From Oscheius sp. JU75 (taxonomy: Eukaryota; Nematoda; Chromadorea; Rhabditida; Rhabditidae), in the NCBI GenBank assembly GCA_037178855.1, contig JASJZC010000007.1, positions 6,572,001 through 6,636,000 on the forward strand: DNA of 64,000 nt, given 5' to 3'. A program made the position numbers and the translations under genes. The notes beneath the pieces are model-generated. The model ran no database searches, was not told where the DNA came from, and saw only the letters and a program-made list of their open reading frames with translations. Below, piece after piece: positions 63,327 to 64,000 of the stretch (positions are counted from its first letter, which is position 1; the number at the start of each line of letters is the position of its first letter).

Positions 63327-64000
63327 ATGAGCAGTGTGGAAGAGTACGGATCCCACCTGGGTTCCATCACCCCCAGAGATAGTTACAAAGTTTTTCATTC
63401 AACTTGATCACAATCGGGCGTAATCACCGTTCTCCTGTCACGTGATAAGTCACATTAGACTTTGCTGCACTTCACGAGAAGGCTTCCTATTGTAAACATC
63501 CTCTTTGGCTAGACACTTTCGCAATCCCCTGTCCTATTTCCGTTTCGATATCTGTGGCGCAAAACTGCGACATCTATTCTTTCTTTGTTGAGAAATGACA
63601 AAAGTCTATACTTTGGTGTAACTCTAGACTTACTTGCTTTTTGGCCTTCCTGCTTCCCCATTCCTCCGAAAGTTCTGGAAAATGATAAATATTGACTACG
63701 GTATGCGTGACATTTTCAGACACGCGCCAATTAAACCGGAGTTGCGGTAGCGCGTGCTATGTGCTTGCTTTTAACTTTGACCTCTGAACACGATAATGCG
63801 TTCAATTCCGTTCATACGATTTGAATCGTCGTGCTGTTTTTATTAAAGGTGACAAGAGAACAGAAACGAATAGCACATAGGAAAACAGGAAAATCCAGCT
63901 CAATGTTTCTGGCTTGTTTACCGCTTTCTTCCCTGTTTTGTGACTATGAACGAATCGATTTGCAGAGGCAGCATGACCGAGGTGAACAATGAGAATGTGG
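63327..64000 (+). CDS. Possible 5' exons of a gene running off the right edge
   Basis: An ATG at 63327, 17 nt after a CACCAG acceptor, opens a frame beginning MSSVEEYGSHLGSITP, hydrophilic and protein-like, which stops after about 27 codons unless spliced. A second start (63973) lies seven bases after a TTTGCAG acceptor and reads MTEVNNENV to the window edge. The two do not join in phase, so they may be alternative first exons or only one is real. No product can be inferred. Confidence 0.3.

Overview
This window is nuclear DNA from a nematode that is not a close copy of C. elegans. Introns are short (about 37-60 nt) and end in TTTCAG. Start codons often lie a few bases after a TTTCAG-type acceptor, as expected for spliced-leader trans-splicing. 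The gene set is nematode-specific: FMRFamide-like peptide (flp) genes, a Hint-containing hedgehog-related protein, an EGL-15 type FGF receptor, an NAS astacin, and a fused cytosolic glutamate synthase. Exon structures were built by hand from reading frame, splice consensus and phase; no alignment was run.

Layout. 1-499: 5' part of an unknown basic protein (-). 1532-2067: possible small secreted or membrane protein (+). 2353-5332: ada-2, SAGA/HAT adaptor (-). 7391-12720: egl-15/FGFR (+), with a pair of apparently mutually exclusive exons between Ig1 and Ig2. 13382-13606: possible intronless small gene (+). 14190-17032: Wart-Hint hedgehog-related gene (+). 18599-20146: three small candidate genes. 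21909-23965: CCDC6-like coiled coil (-). 26951-39283: glutamate synthase (+). One 3.39-kb intron of this gene holds flp-28, flp-3 and flp-2, all on the opposite strand. 39450-40738: GPI-anchored GAS1/GFR-alpha-like protein (-). 43655-44941: unresolved coding remnants (+). 45416-46718: two tandem paralogous small membrane proteins (-). 47584-52015: vha-13, V-ATPase subunit A (-), with a four-span membrane protein nested on the + strand in a 1.7-kb intron. 52963-56003: secreted MAM-like/Thr-rich protein (-). 56300-56779: unresolved candidate (-). 58232-60368: NAS astacin with EGF and CUB (-). 60989-62699: atg-13/epg-1 (+), followed at operon-like spacing by a small secreted protein (62910-63077). 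The right edge carries possible 5' exons of another gene.

The genes do not form one pathway. Themes are secretion and signalling (FGFR, hedgehog-related, flp peptides, GAS1-like receptor, MAM protein, astacin) next to housekeeping (GOGAT, V-ATPase, ADA2, ATG13). The clearest architectural features are the four genes nested antisense in two host introns and the conserved-looking alternative-splicing cassette of egl-15.
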